Shown: positions 32,500-44,504, numbered from the stretch's first letter. The stretch: DNA of 64,000 nt from Desmodus rotundus (GCF_022682495.2 NC_071398.1:15568934-15632933), one strand, 5' to 3'. Translations and numbers: made by a program. The notes: generated by a model not told the origin, from the sequence alone.

Positions 32500-33560
32500 G
32501 GTAGTCAGTAGACCACCAGAAAGAACAATGCACTCCTAAATGAACAGATAACAGCAGGCAGTTATCACACTCTGTACATTCATTAACCTCCTTCCCCGAG
32601 GCCTGACATTTATCTCTGGGTGGCAGGTTTTCTGGGTAGTCATCCAAGCCTGAGGCTACAGAGAGTTAAACAATTACAGAGGGCTAAACAGAGTCCAGCA
32701 TTTCCCAGATGCCTTGCTGCTGGAACCATAGTGCATCTCTAAATGAGTTCCCCTAGAATACTAGCTGATCTCACTCACTACAGAGGATTTCAAATCAGCG
32801 TGCAAAGTCTAGACTGACGCAGCCTGGATTCAGCGGAAGGAGGACCGGGCGACCCATAGAACCTTGCACTCCCAGTCGTAGAGAAGTGGGAAGGTGACCA
32901 CAGTGCAGACAGAGGGGCAGCAAGCTTGGGGAGGGGAGAGCTGGTACCCAGGTCCCTTGCCCTCAGCCTCAGCTGGCAGTTCCCTTAATTTAACTCTAAC
33001 TCCACCTGATTGGTAGATTCAGAGTGAGGTCCACTTAAAGATATCAGAGCAGCTGCCACTTCAAAGCGGGAAAGATGTGTGTAGGTGGATGGAGAGGGGG
33101 TGGGTAATTATTCAGGGAAAATAGTCTTGATATTTTTTCTGGGAATGTGCATGGAGCAGAGGGAGCAGCAGGAGAGACGACAGGAGGGTGTTGTCTCTCC
33201 TTAATAGAGGGTGGGCATTGTGCCTGTCCAAAGAGGCATAGAGTTAGAGGGTGGGGTGCTTTGCATGCTTATCCGACTACAGCACCCTTTTTCAGGGAGC
33301 ATCTGAGACTCCATGGGATACCCCTGGACTTGGGATTTCATCCATGGGTGATTACAGGATTTGTTGGGAATAACTGAGTCCTCCTTTTGTGTGTGCGTGT
33401 TTGTATAATACATTGGCTCTTCCTCATGCCCAGTGGAGTTGAAAGCCATTTGCCTGTCACATCTGGACTTTTCATGCTCTGGGGAAAGGGAAGTCTTGCC
33501 TGGCAGGGGAGGGGGCTGCAGTGTGCTAGGGAGAGCTGAGCGCTCTACATCCATCTCTTT
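32500..33560. other. Unique non-coding DNA
   Basis: No repeat family was recognised. The minus frame at 33201-33554 lacks a motif. Nothing more can be supported. Confidence 0.4.
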
Positions 33561-34110
33561 GCCCCTTTAGGGATCTGCCCGCCGATTCCATGCACCCTGC
33601 GTGCCTTAAGTGGCCGAGGAATACCACTGAATTTTGAGAAGGAGTTATGAGGTTGTGAAAGTTGGAGGCCGATAATTATCCAGCTATGAATAAACTGAAC
33701 ATTTCTTAGCGCTATCTGCATAATTATGAATATTTGAGGATATTAAACTCCCAGGTTACACATGGAGGGTATTATTTGAGCGATGGTTGGCTGCAGAGCT
33801 GGAAATGCAAACATCTTTTCATGTCTCCCTCCTGGAGCACTTAGAATATTTTATGGGATTCAAAAGAAAAGAAGTTTCCATTGAGAAAGGAAAAAAAAAA
33901 AAACAACCCTGGAAGCAAAGTCAGTAGCTAATACTTCTAAATAGCTCTAAATCAAAAAAGAGGAATGTGACCACTTTACTTAATTGTGGTGGGTTTGTAA
34001 TGCATTTTCTCTATGGGTTAGGAAAGCAATTACCATCAAACAACCTACTTGTGCCTCCGTTCTGATAGAATGTTCCCTCTAATGGGGCTGACATGCCAAG
34101 CAGTGGGCCT
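33560..34110. promoter_or_regulatory. Candidate conserved non-coding element
   Basis: A repeat-free, frame-poor AT-rich block with developmental-enhancer-like text, such as AATTATCCAGCTATGAATAA, CTGCATAATTATGAATATTT and GGAAATGCAAACATCTTTTC. Octamer/POU-like and homeodomain-like sites are present. Conservation cannot be measured here, so this rests on composition only. Confidence 0.25.
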
Positions 34111-35590
34111 TTTAAAGCACTTAATGCTTCCAGAAGCATTCTCACGTGTGGGGCTCCTCTGAGCTCACTGAGAGCCCTGACTGGCCCTCTCTCTGAGGAC
34201 CTGTCACGGCACAGGGCATTCTTAACAGGAGATGGGTCCTTTGAAGCAGCAGCCCAGTGAGGTCTCTACTGCCCTTGGGGCCTGTCCAGCTTTCCACTCT
34301 CATACCCCTGGTCACCCCATCCTGTCCTTCCATCCTCTGAAGTCTCATAACACGCCCCCTCCCCATCTGCAGTCCTCCTCCCTGGTAAAACAGGCCATCT
34401 TCCATCGACACATGCCCAGCCTCTCCTTCCATCTCCTGTTTCGAATCTGTCCCCTCCCACCACAGCTTCTCCCTGGCCCCTGGGGTTGCTGCTCGGTCTC
34501 CAGACCCTGATCCAATGCCCCGGAGATCATGGCTCCTGTGCCTTTGAACACACACCCTCCACCTCTGAGGCTCCTGCATGCTGTCCTTCCCAGCCCTTGC
34601 TCTGGGCCCTGGCTCACCGTTTCTCACCTCAAAGACCTTCATCTTGGGTAATGTTTACAGGGTGTGAACGACCCATCCCACCAGTCCAGGTCACAAGCTT
34701 CCTTAATGCCCCCTCCAGTTCCTGCCCTTTCCAGACCTGACCCTGTAGTCTTGGCCATCTCGATCAAAACTAAGCACCCTGTATCTTCCTCACCCTCTGC
34801 CCCGTGGAGACCTCTGGTCCACAGACCCGAGGATTTTATGCCCCTTCATGTCCCGCCGCGACGCTGTGGCCATCCCTCTGTCCTCTTGGGCCCCTGTGTC
34901 CCATCATCTTCATCCCTCTCCCCCCGCTGCTGCTATCTGTTGCCCTTTCCTGGGTGGGGAGCTGCTGCCTGGTGACGACATAGCGGGAATCCCGATCTGC
35001 GGCCTCCCTCTCCCCCTACCCCACCTGGGCTTCTGTCCCCAGTTCCTAGGATCACAGTGAAACGCTGGTGAAGACGTGTTATTGTGCAAAGTTCTTCCAA
35101 GTACAATAACCAGGACTTTGTTCTCAACCCCCCACCCCCTGTGAATTGTGAACAGCTGACAGGGGGCATCCTCCGAGACTCTCAGGTAAGCAGCCTTGCT
35201 TACTACAGCAGGGTCGCCGTGGGCGTGGTGGGCAGTGGCACCATCCATTATTGGTTCGGAAGCTCCAGGTGGGAGGAAGCCGGGACCAAAGCTGGAGGCT
35301 GCAGTCCTTAGAAAACGCGTCCAGCCATCCGCGCCCCTCACCATCCTTTAGTGGGGAATAGGGATAGGATGGGGACAAATGGGACAAACGCAGGTGGACC
35401 CAGGTCCCGGCTCCAATCGGAGTTCTCAGACCTTGGGCTGCCTAGTCCTGGCAGCGCGGGCCCCGGGCGCCCCCTGGAGGCTGTGTAGGCTGTGTTCACG
35501 CAGCACAGGAGCTCCCGTCGACTTCCTGCCCGTCAACTAGAAAAATAACCCCTATAAAAATGGTCAAAGGATAGGTACAGACATTTGAAA
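34111..35590. other. GC-richer unique DNA, no gene confirmed
   Basis: C-rich on the + strand, with many overlapping frames (for example 34142-34642 - and 34664-34975 +) but no domain or paired splice sites. Parts of 34200-34800 may be very old L2, but the match is too weak to call. A strong CTCF-like site lies at 35467-35480. Confidence 0.35.
35467..35480 (-). promoter_or_regulatory. Candidate CTCF site
   Basis: GCGCCCCCTGGAGG is one base from the reverse complement of the CTCF core CCACCAGGGGGCGC. It sits in a short GC-rich stretch (35400-35500). Confidence 0.45.
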
Positions 35591-35830
35591 TGAAATACAA
35601 ATGGCAGTGAAACGTAAAGCTGATGTTTACATGGGCAGGATCTGTTGCAAGCCTATCAACTTTAAATCTCTTGACAATGCTACCAGGGCGGAGCAAAGCA
35701 TTACCATTCTACCCATGTTAACTGAGGCACAGGAGGCTAAGTGACTTACTTGCTCAAGCCCACACAGTAATGGCAAGGGAATGGCCTGACTCACCACGCT
35801 AGACTGGTTCTCAACATATGAAAAATGTAC
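35590..35830 (-). repeat. MIR SINE
   Basis: Antisense MIR: ATCTCTTGACAATGCTACCA, TTACCATTCTACCCATGTTA, ACTGAGGCACAGGAGGCTAA and GTGACTTACTTGCTCAAGCC. Confidence 0.8.
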
Positions 35831-35864
35831 ACTCTGGCTAAATAGCAAAGTATAAATTAAAATA

Positions 35865-36180
35865 ATGCATTCAATAATTTACTCCACAAGTATTTATCAG
35901 ATGCTACTGTGAGCCAGGTCCTATTCTAGGTGCAGGGGAACAAATACCGAAACACAAAGCTTACATTCCAGTGGAGAGAGACAGACCATAAACATATAAC
36001 CATATTCTAAGACAGGTGGGATAAGGGCAGTTGAAGGTGTCACTTGAGCAGGGACCTAAAGAATGAGGGATAGAGCCTTGTGGTTATCTGTGGGAAGAGC
36101 ATTCCAGGCACAGGGCCTGGAGGCCAGTCCCTGAGGCCAGTACAGGAGGTGGTTCGCTCTTGTCCAGCTACTAATGATCC
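35865..36180 (-). repeat. L2 LINE 3' end
   Basis: Complement of L2: ACTCCACAAGTATTTATCAG, GCCAGGTCCTATTCTAGGTG, AAAGCTTACATTCCAGTGGA, GTGTCACTTGAGCAGGGACC and AGAGCATTCCAGGCACAGGG. Confidence 0.85.
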
Positions 36181-36184
36181 TTTG

Positions 36185-37700
36185 CCTGTGCCCAGGGCCA
36201 TGCCAAGTATTCAGGAAGGACAGACTTGCCTGCTAGCCATTAAGTGGTGGTAACATTTGCCTTTGCCCTGGGCATTCACTCACTTCCCTGCAACTTGCCC
36301 CAGGTGACAACTGTCCTCATGAGTCTCAGGAGAGGATGGGATGATCTGGGGAAATAGAAAGGAAAGCCCTACTGGTATTTGGGTTAGGATAACTGATCCA
36401 GATTACCGGCCCCTGGGCTGAGACAGCAGCAAAATTCAGCCCTATCAGATGCACTGAGAGATGTTTCATTATTGGGAAGACCATTGCATCTAACCTGCAT
36501 CCTAGTCTCTGAAAGGGCAGCCTGCGCAGACGCCCTAGGGAGTTCTGGGTGAGTGCATTTGCAGCTACCAATGGTCCATGAGGATCCTGGGTGCCCAGGT
36601 CTGTGGTCTCTCTGCATGGCTAGATCTTGAAGGCACCTAGAATTCATAGTGAACTTCCCTTCAGTGAGTTCCCTGACTGCTGACCTGGGGTCGGAAGGCC
36701 AGGCCACGACTGTGGTCTGCATGGCCTCCTTTCCACCAGAGACAGAAGCCCCGAGTAAGGACAGAAGGATATCAGGTAGCCAGTGAGGAGGTGAACCCAA
36801 TTCTTTCCCAGTGCCTACCACCTTCTTGCTGTAACCAGAAAGCCATTGCCTTCCCCCACTGTTTTGATCATCGCATCGCATCTGTTTGAAATTGGATGAA
36901 TCACTCTCTAAAACTTGCTTATGCTTCGTGGTAAACTGCCCTTTTGCTCAGTACTGGAGAACTTTTATTGATTCTTGTGTCCTCTGGGGCTCTTCTGAGT
37001 CCTGCTTGGACCCCCTTAAGAAGGGGTGAACTTGTTTTCAAGATGAGCAAAAACTGGGACAGCACCTGGATCAGAAGGCAGCTGAGAGTCAGGGCCACTC
37101 TGGGGGCCAGATGGTTTCTCCCCCTCTCTCCCAGGGTCACAGGGTCTGTCTCCCAGCTTGCTCTCTTCTTTGTTCCCCCTTCACTCTGACCTTCCTTTCC
37201 CTTTCTCCTACCTTCTGCTTCCTGACGGTTTCTGCCTCCTCACATCTGAACATACTGCTGATCTGAACATCTCCTGACCCTCCCTTTCCTCCTTTCGTTG
37301 TCTGCACCTGCTGCTAACTGCCTCATTGCTGCAGTTTTTCATTCATGTCCCCAACCCAGCTCATCTCTTTTATGGCGGGGCCCATCATATATCTCTGGAT
37401 TGGCTGCTCTGGGTCATGGCCCCCTTGTGGTCCAGTCAGCGGGGACAAGAATGAAGGGCACTAAGGTGGCCTGTACAAAGGGTTGCCCCTTCCCCTGGGG
37501 CCCTGGGTGATGCAGGTACTACTATTAGACTATCTGCTACCATCCCAGATTCCGTTTTTTTCTGTTTCCTTGTCTGGAGTTTCATTTGTTAACCTTTATT
37601 ATTGTAGCCTAGAGGTCTTTTAAGGGTCCTTTAAAAATTCCTCAGGCACCCAGCCTGGTTCACTGTAGAGGCTCCTACCCAGATGCCTGGCAGGGGGAGA
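36185..37700. other. Unique non-coding DNA
   Basis: No repeat family recognised. The minus frame at 36384-36881 (165 residues) has no domain I recognise. The flanks offer no clear acceptor/donor pair, so it is not called. Confidence 0.35.
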
Positions 37701-38310
37701 GACATTCATGTTAAACAATCATTTCCTCCTCCACCTTTTGTCTCCCCTTTCATCAAAAAAGGGAGGGGCAACCATGTTTAATAAATACCATCCATTAGAT
37801 TAAATCAATGGTCTCTGAGTATTGCTTTCCTTCTAGAAACAGTATCTCTCCTGCCTTCACAGAACATGCAGTCAAGAGGAAATTGAATAAAGTCCTTTAA
37901 TCAGCCACAGTAGTATTTGAATCATTTAATTTAGGATCTGACAACCACAAATTACTTTCTTTTTAGGCCAATTTTAGCCGACCAGGAAAGCTGGCCTAGT
38001 TGGACTCATGTTTAATAAATCACCCTCTTGCTTGATGGTGGAAAGTTTGGGAGAGATTTTGCTGGGGCTTTTCAAACGTGATCAAAACCAATCTCCCTTC
38101 ACCTGGCTCCGTGGCTGGAGAGTAAACACTTGGGCTGGAGGGAGTCGGAGACGTGAGGCAGGACCTGTCACCTCCACAGCCCGCGCTTCTTATGCCTGGC
38201 TCCAAGTCCCCACGGCCAGGAAAACAAGTCAAACCAAATTAGATGCCGGACACGTGCTGCTTATTGTAGCTCCCCCTCTGCTGCCTTAGACTTTTCAACA
38301 CCTGCTGAAA
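37700..38310. promoter_or_regulatory. Candidate conserved non-coding element with repeated forkhead-like box
   Basis: A repeat-free AT-rich block. The 14-mer CATGTTTAATAAAT occurs twice, near 37773 and near 38007, about 234 bases apart. Each copy contains TGTTTA, a forkhead-type core. Other AT-rich boxes (ATTAGATTAAATCAATGG, GAATCATTTAATTTAGG) lie between them. Confidence 0.28.
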
Positions 38311-39670
38311 CCCTCTCACTGGAAAAAATGAAAGAGGAGTTTCTGATTTAAAAGAACACCCACTAGATATCCCTGATGCAGCCTCTTCCAGACTTAGGTT
38401 AAATCACCTGTGAGGTCCCAGTGAAGGGTAATGCAAGACCAGCCCCTTCAGAACCAGTTCGATGCCAGCCTGCCCATTTCCTCCATCTGTTCCAAGGAAA
38501 CAAAATGGCAGAAAGGAGGTTTGGGGGACAAGGGCCCATGGCCTTCTTTGGGGCATGTTGCCTTCTTAGAGGTATAATACCTATAAATAAGTGGCAGTAA
38601 GAAAGGAAGAATCTGGTGTTGGCCAGTGCATACAGGGAATTGTAAATTTTTATGAAAGCCAGTTATTTAGTTTCTTTCTTAGAGATGTGACGATGTGAGA
38701 ATAGAACCACTGACAGCCAAGGCTATAAGGAGGCACATGTTCCTACAGGGAGCCAGGAAATCCTGGGATGGAGTTTAATGTGAGAGCCCTCCAGGCCTCC
38801 TGGGAACTGTCTAGTCTCAGGTAGCCTCTCCCTGGTACTGGGCCTGGACCCCCTCACCAGTCTCCCAGCTCTGGGCAACCCCACTTTCTGCCGAGGGGCA
38901 CTTGGGTCTTGCTCCCTGCAAAACTTGAACTCACACAAGCATGGCCGTGGGTTCATCTAGTCATGACACTGGACCTAGCAGTTTGAAAGCCACTGTTATC
39001 CAAGGAAGCTACCTGCCAGCCCGTCTGTGAAGGTCTGCTGGGAGCAGAGTGCCTCATCCCTGCTGTATATTTTGTCCTTGTCAAAGTCCTGGGCAGCTTC
39101 AGAGCCACTGTCCTGTAGGGGTTTGTCAGGAGGCCCCACTGGGAACCAGTAAAAACAATAGCTGGCAATACTTAAGAATGGGGGTGGAGATGGAGACTTG
39201 GGGGAAGGCTGCCGAAGCCCCTCGTTTCCCCCCTAATGGCACTACCATTGCCTGCACCCCCACCCCAGCCCCAATTAAACCTGAATCCCATTTTCTCCTG
39301 TGTATCCTCGAGCCCCTTTGTCAATTTCTGATCCTTAAAAGTGGAACAGGGATGGCAACAGCCCTTCCCTTCCAAGGCTGTTGTGAAAATTAAGTGACTT
39401 CTGAATTCGAGACCATAAACTATTTGGAAATAATAAAGATCATAGATCTTTTTGACCTAGATGCAACTAGAGATCATAAAAAATGTAGATGAGTGTAGGC
39501 TAGAGATATGATCTTGTTCTAGAAATATGAGTATGTTTTGAATTGACACAAGAATGAAGTACATCTCATTAAAGAAAAAAATTAAATAAGATAATTTATG
39601 GGCAGCCTAATGACTCATAAAGTAGAACTATAAAACAATTTGTCTTTGTCTCCCTTTGTCCTTTCAATGT
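38310..39670. other. Unique non-coding DNA
   Basis: No repeat or gene supported. The frames at 38723-39168 and 39049-39393 are short and unrelated to known families. Confidence 0.35.
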
Positions 39671-39800
39671 ATACCATGGAGCTAATTTTTTTCTTGCCTC
39701 TGGATGAAATTTAAGCTAAGTCTTCCATATAACCCCTTCTTTATTTACCCTTTGGCCTGGCACTGACTTTCGGCTTTCTTTCTCCAGGAGACTTTGTTTA
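39670..39800 (+). repeat. Possible L2 fragment
   Basis: GGATGAAATTTAAGCTAAGT, TTTACCCTTTGGCCTGGCAC and CTGACTTTCGGCTTTCTTTC resemble a piece of L2 ORF2 3' text. Weak. Confidence 0.4.
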
Positions 39801-41190
39801 TCAGGCGGTGAAACGACCCCACTCTAGCTCTCTCGTGTCAGCGGCCACCTTTCGTCCACTGGAAATATCCGGGCATCCTTTGCTTTCATGATCTCTGGAC
39901 AGGCAAGTAAGTCCCACCATGGCTACTTTCCTAGCTGCCTGGCAAAACCATCTACTCCCCTGTCTCCTGTCATTGAGATTCCTCTGGTGTGAGTTGTCCC
40001 AGTTCACTGTACCGTTGAAGCTCCAGAGCACATGTATTGTGCTTTTTGAGTATCTTACAGAAGCCGTTTTTTACAAGCTCAAGGTGAGGAGCAAGTATCC
40101 TTCAATATCACCCTGGGGACAGAAAGTCACAGCCCCAAGTCCCCAAATATGCCAAGAGTTCAGCCCGCTGCACATGGCCGATACATGGCAGCCATCCTGG
40201 GCTTCTGATCCTGCCTCCCACTGCCTCTGTCCTGAGAACTTCTAAGCTCTAAGTCCCAAGGCAATCCCTAAGTGACACAGTTATTGAGAGCCAAACTGGG
40301 ATTCTACTCCAGGCCAAAATGTGCCTTTCTGGTCTTTGCGAACTCTCTCCAGAGAGAAGAATTGTTTCCACCCCGCATTATCAGGATAGGTGGGCAGGTG
40401 AGAGGGAGAAGGGTGTCCCGGCCAGCCACAGAAACATCATGGATATAGTAGTGTCCCAAGCAGACACCAAACAACCCCCACCCCAGCTGCCCTGTTATAC
40501 ATTTTGTCCCGTTAAGGACTTTACTCAGGGAACTCATTAAAGGAAGTATTATAAGACCCTTTGCTCACTGTGACTAAAGGGGTTTCAGGAAGTGCCAAGC
40601 CTGGAGGCAGAATGAAAACCATGACCCAGGAAACAGAACAGGAGAAGGCTGAAGAGAGGAAGGCAATGGATGTAGGGGGAGGAAGGACCTGAGTCAGAGT
40701 TTCATTAGGGAGAAATCTAGGGTCCAAGGGTCAGGCCAGCAGCCCCGGGGTGGGGTTTCGGTCCTGTTCTCAGAATGGCTCAGGAGGAGACAGATGGTCT
40801 AGAAGGCCAGGCAGTACCCTAGGAACGTCCACACTGGCAAGGCCTATCTCTGTTGATTACATGACAGCAGATAAATTTAACTAAATGTGAGTAATGAGAA
40901 CACAAAGGGGAAGTGAAGAGAAAGAGAATATTTTAGCAACATAAGGAAATGAGAAGAAAATGACTTTGCAATGAAATGTCAGGCTTCTGTGCCTGGAGAT
41001 GTAATGTGGTCATTGCGGGCTCAGGGAAGCGGGGGAGTCTGTGGTTATTTCAAGCAGATTTTAATGCACTTTAATTTAATAACATATGGCCAAATTCTTT
41101 TGGGACAGTGTTAGGGGACAGAGATGGGAATCAGAAGGTGCCAGCCCTGTTAACTTGGGTGTTTCTTGTTTATTCTACAATGAAAAGCTA
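39801..41190. other. Unique DNA, possible conserved block at 40,855-41,105
   Basis: The 40855-41105 part is AT-rich, frame-poor and repeat-free, with homeodomain-like and MEF2-like strings (AGCAGATTTTAATGCACTTT, AATTTAATAACATATGGCC). It may be regulatory. The rest shows nothing recognisable. Confidence 0.25.
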
Positions 41191-41194
41191 TGCT

Positions 41195-41640
41195 TACATT
41201 TATCCATCCAACCATCCATTCATTTAGGGAGTGAATGTTAAAGCCTGAGGATTAAGAAGACAAAAGACACAGCCCTGCCTGTGTCTGCGCCCAGGAGATC
41301 CTGGGCAGTTGGGGAGACAGTCAATTGAATAGAAAGGTAAAACACAGGGCCACATTCTGGAGCTAACACTTGGGGCTCAGAAATTTGCGGAACGAAAATG
41401 CCTAGTTGAAAGAGTGGTTCTGAGAAGGCACCAGAAGGGAGTGAATGTCAAGCTGGGTTTTGAAGGATGAACAGCAGTTCACTATGTAGGCAACTAAGTC
41501 AAAAGCAGTCCAGGTAGAAGGGACTGCATGTGATCCGGTACAATGGACCACACGCAGCAAAGGGGTGCTGGTTACAATCATGAGGCTAGAGGAGATTGCC
41601 CAGGGAAAGGGGACAGGAGGAGAAAAGGAAAGGGCCAAGA
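41195..41640 (-). repeat. L2 LINE fragment, degenerate
   Basis: Complement of L2: CAACCATCCATTCATTTAGG, AAAGACACAGCCCTGCCTGT, AGTTGGGGAGACAGTCAATT, GGGTTTTGAAGGATGAACAG and CAGGTAGAAGGGACTGCATG, in L2 3' order. Confidence 0.55.
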
Positions 41641-42455
41641 AAGAGATGCAGAATCTGTGGGTGGCTGATGAGAAATAACACCTCCAGGAAGACAGACTTT
41701 GAAGAGAAGACCTTAGCCCACTTAAAGCTTAACATCACTGAAATCTCTACTCCAGCCCAAATGCCTATTCATCCTTGGAGCTGCAATTCAGCATCACCTT
41801 CCCCAAGGAGCCACTCTTTCTGGCTGAGGCTGTAGTGTGTCCCTCTTCCCCATGCGTTCTCCCAGAACATCCTGTGCCATCAACTTGCCACTGCGCACTT
41901 CCACCTCCATGGCTTGTCTGTAGGTTTGCGCATCTCCCACCTGAGGCTGCCTTGTCCAGCTCCAGCAATGCCCCCCACCACCGCCACACTTGTGCCTCCC
42001 TGGATCGGGGTGAGGCTGTCCTGCTGTGGGATCCCATCCCAAGCCTGGACAAGGTCCGTGTGAAGAAGTGGCTTCAGAAGCTGAGGTTTGAATCTAGGGC
42101 TGCTAGGGGGGTCTGGCCAAGGGAAGGGTGTTTTAGTTTACAACAAGTCAGAATGTTTTGGCCTTTAAAGGGACTCCAGAAGTGCCCAGGGTAAGACCCT
42201 TCTTAAGTCCCCAGAAGCCTGGCTGGAACGGGTGGGTGGTTAGGGCTATTGTGTCTAGGCGACAAAGCCAGAGAAGCCTGTCCGCAGGGTAGAGAAGCTA
42301 GAATGGTTGAAGAGGCAGGGCAAGGAGTGGACCGGCTGAAGCCAAGGCTCAGCACAGGGTCCAGCAGTAGAGGGGCCAGTTCACAGGCCACCACCTCCCT
42401 GGACAGAGCTGCCCAGAGGAACACACCCCTCAAGGAAAAAGACGGAGCTGCAGGT
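41641..42455. other. Unique DNA with open frames, no gene confirmed
   Basis: The + frame at 41775-42194 (139 residues) and the overlapping - frames at 41765-42052 and 41794-42042 show no domain. No gene is called. Confidence 0.3.
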
Positions 42456-42456
42456 T

Positions 42457-42475
42457 GCCCGCTAGGGGGCAACAG
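42457..42475 (+). promoter_or_regulatory. Candidate CTCF site
   Basis: GCCCGCTAGGGGGCAACAG contains CCGCTAGGGGGCA, a good match to the CTCF core CCASYAGGGGGC. It lies 20 bases upstream of a perfect RFX X-box. Confidence 0.45.
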
Positions 42476-42494
42476 AGACTAAACTCGCTGAAGT

Positions 42495-42508
42495 GTCGCC
42501 ATGGTAAC
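42495..42508 (+). promoter_or_regulatory. RFX X-box
   Basis: GTCGCCATGGTAAC matches the X-box consensus GTNRCC-N(0-3)-RGYAAC exactly, with a two-base spacer. X-boxes are bound by RFX factors and mark ciliary and some immune gene promoters or enhancers. No linked exon is visible. Confidence 0.5.
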
Positions 42509-42509
42509 C

Positions 42510-43435
42510 GTGGAGCCTGAAGCTGCATTTTCCCTAGAACAAGGCTGGGTAGGTGCTGAGAAGCCCCCAGCCGTGGCGTCTCGGATGCTGGCAGGTCAGT
42601 GGCCACCAGTTCCAAGCAAAGGCCAAGGCAGGGACAAAGGACCCAGTTGATTTCCACCTTCATGTTTTCTCACTTCTGCTCAGGTCACACCTTCGCTGGT
42701 TAAGTCAGACATAGCAGTTGTGGGGAAAAACATAAAATGGGATTGGGATTGTTTTGGATCAGCCAAAACAGATGCTTCATTTTACAGATGAAATAGAAAC
42801 CCAAAGAAAAAAAGACTTTGCTGGAGACCACAAAACAGCAGTCCTGGAAATACAGCTGAAGAGAAAATGGACAAGAAAGGAAGAAAACGATGCAAATGAC
42901 CAAAGACCAGGTGTCTTGCAACGTGTTCTATTTTTTTTAATTAACATTTTTTAATTTAAATTGTTTTAAACCCCATCTTTCACTTGATAACTTCTTTTAA
43001 AACCCATTATTCCACAATATTACTTGAGTCTCCTTCAACTGATTATGTGCATCTTTTTTCTTCTCATACCATTTCTTATCCAAGTACTGTCTTTTTCCCT
43101 CTCTGAACTTCTATTCCTTCCATCAAATCAAGAAGCTGGCTTAGCTGATCTCAAAGCCCATTACTCTTTGTAATAAAGCATAGCCTTCATTTCATAAACT
43201 CAGCCCAGTTAACTGTGTACCCAATTACTGGGCCAGGGGACAGGAGACCCCTGGGTAGACTGGGTATACAAGTGGGTAAGGTCCTCTTGGGGCTAGAACC
43301 CACTTGGCAGTCATATATCTCTGTAACCGGGCCCCTGGCTGGCTCAGCTTAATGGCAACCTAGCCCAGGTCCCCTGAGTTCACGTATCTGGTTGCAATGT
43401 TGGAGAACATTAGCCATGGACAAAAATTACCTTGA
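42510..43435. other. Unique DNA, AT-rich centre
   Basis: A T/A-rich tract lies at 42928-42970. A faint antisense MIR may lie at 42765-42850. No gene was recognised. Confidence 0.35.
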
Positions 43436-43442
43436 TGAGAAC

Positions 43443-43468
43443 ACTTGCAAGTTAATTAAATTGCAAGT
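43443..43468. promoter_or_regulatory. Short inverted repeat around a homeodomain core
   Basis: ACTTGCAA (43443-43450) and its exact reverse complement TTGCAAGT (43461-43468) flank GTTAATTAAA, which contains TTAATTAA. It sits in an AT-rich, repeat-free block (43390-43600) of conserved-element type. Binding is inferred only. Confidence 0.3.
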
Positions 43469-43599
43469 TTATTTAAAAACTCATACATTAAGAAATAGCC
43501 TCTAGATATTCATCATTAAAGCAATAATGGGGGGAAACTCGAGGGCAAACGTAGTTAATTCAATAAATATGATGTGAGAATAGTCTTATTTAATTTCTA

Positions 43600-44500
43600 G
43601 TCTCACTCTTTCTTTATACTCCTTCCCTGCCTTGTCCTTGGCTTATTTTGTCCACTTTCTTGTCTTGAAGCAGAATCCCGTGTTTGGCAGCAAAAGCCCT
43701 CAGATGTCATTTTTATCTTAGCGGACATGGTGGGATGAATCTCTCCGCGCAACCAACCAGTTCCAGTGTCAATGAACACCTTGTCTCAGAAGGCACAGAG
43801 GTACCTGTGGGGAAAGCCTTCCTTGAGTGGATAGTTTTCATAACTCCCATGAGGAGAGCCTGGGATGGAACAGATCAGGTCACTGGGTCAGGGCAGAGAC
43901 GGGATGCTAGGGCACTCCTGGGGTGCATCCCATCCATTGACAAACAAGAGACTTGATAAACAAGGGGGCGAGTGACTGACCTGAGGAAGGCCTGTCTGGA
44001 AGGGCTGGGTGGCTGAGTCAGAAGTCAAAGTGAGGTCTCCTGTCCCCTGGCCCTTGTTACCTGCAGGGACTACATTGCCAGTGAGGTGTTGCCCCTGGCT
44101 TCAGCCTGAGTCACCATACCCGGGGTGGAGCAAAAGTCTGATTCCCTCCAGTCTGGCCCGCAGTAGCAGACCACCACCAGGGAGGTTTTGTGATGCAGCA
44201 CAGAACGGCAGACTCAGAAAGCTTGGGCTACTTGCATGGTCAGTGAACTCTTGTTGAATTATAAAACATTTTCTGGGACTTGTGGATGATTCAAGTATTT
44301 TACTTGAGGGTAGGCTGCCAGGGTCAGTAATGATTAGAAAACTAACCAAGACCAAACCTTATCAGATGTCACCCTGGGGTGTCTGAGGTAAGGCTCCAGG
44401 CATTCACAGCTCATTGTGTGGGCCTGGGGGACTGAGTGTTCATTTCTTTTCCTTATGGACATTTTATACCCCTCTATATCTGTGTAAAGAACTTTCGTTA
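43600..44500. other. Unique non-coding DNA
   Basis: No repeat or gene was recognised. The frames at 43684-43956, 44009-44257 and 44101-44355 are short and lack motifs. Confidence 0.35.
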
Positions 44501-44504
44501 GATT

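Noticed and set aside
36384..36881. 165-residue frame on the minus strand
   Set aside because: No domain, no start context and no splice sites that bound it. Left as unique DNA.
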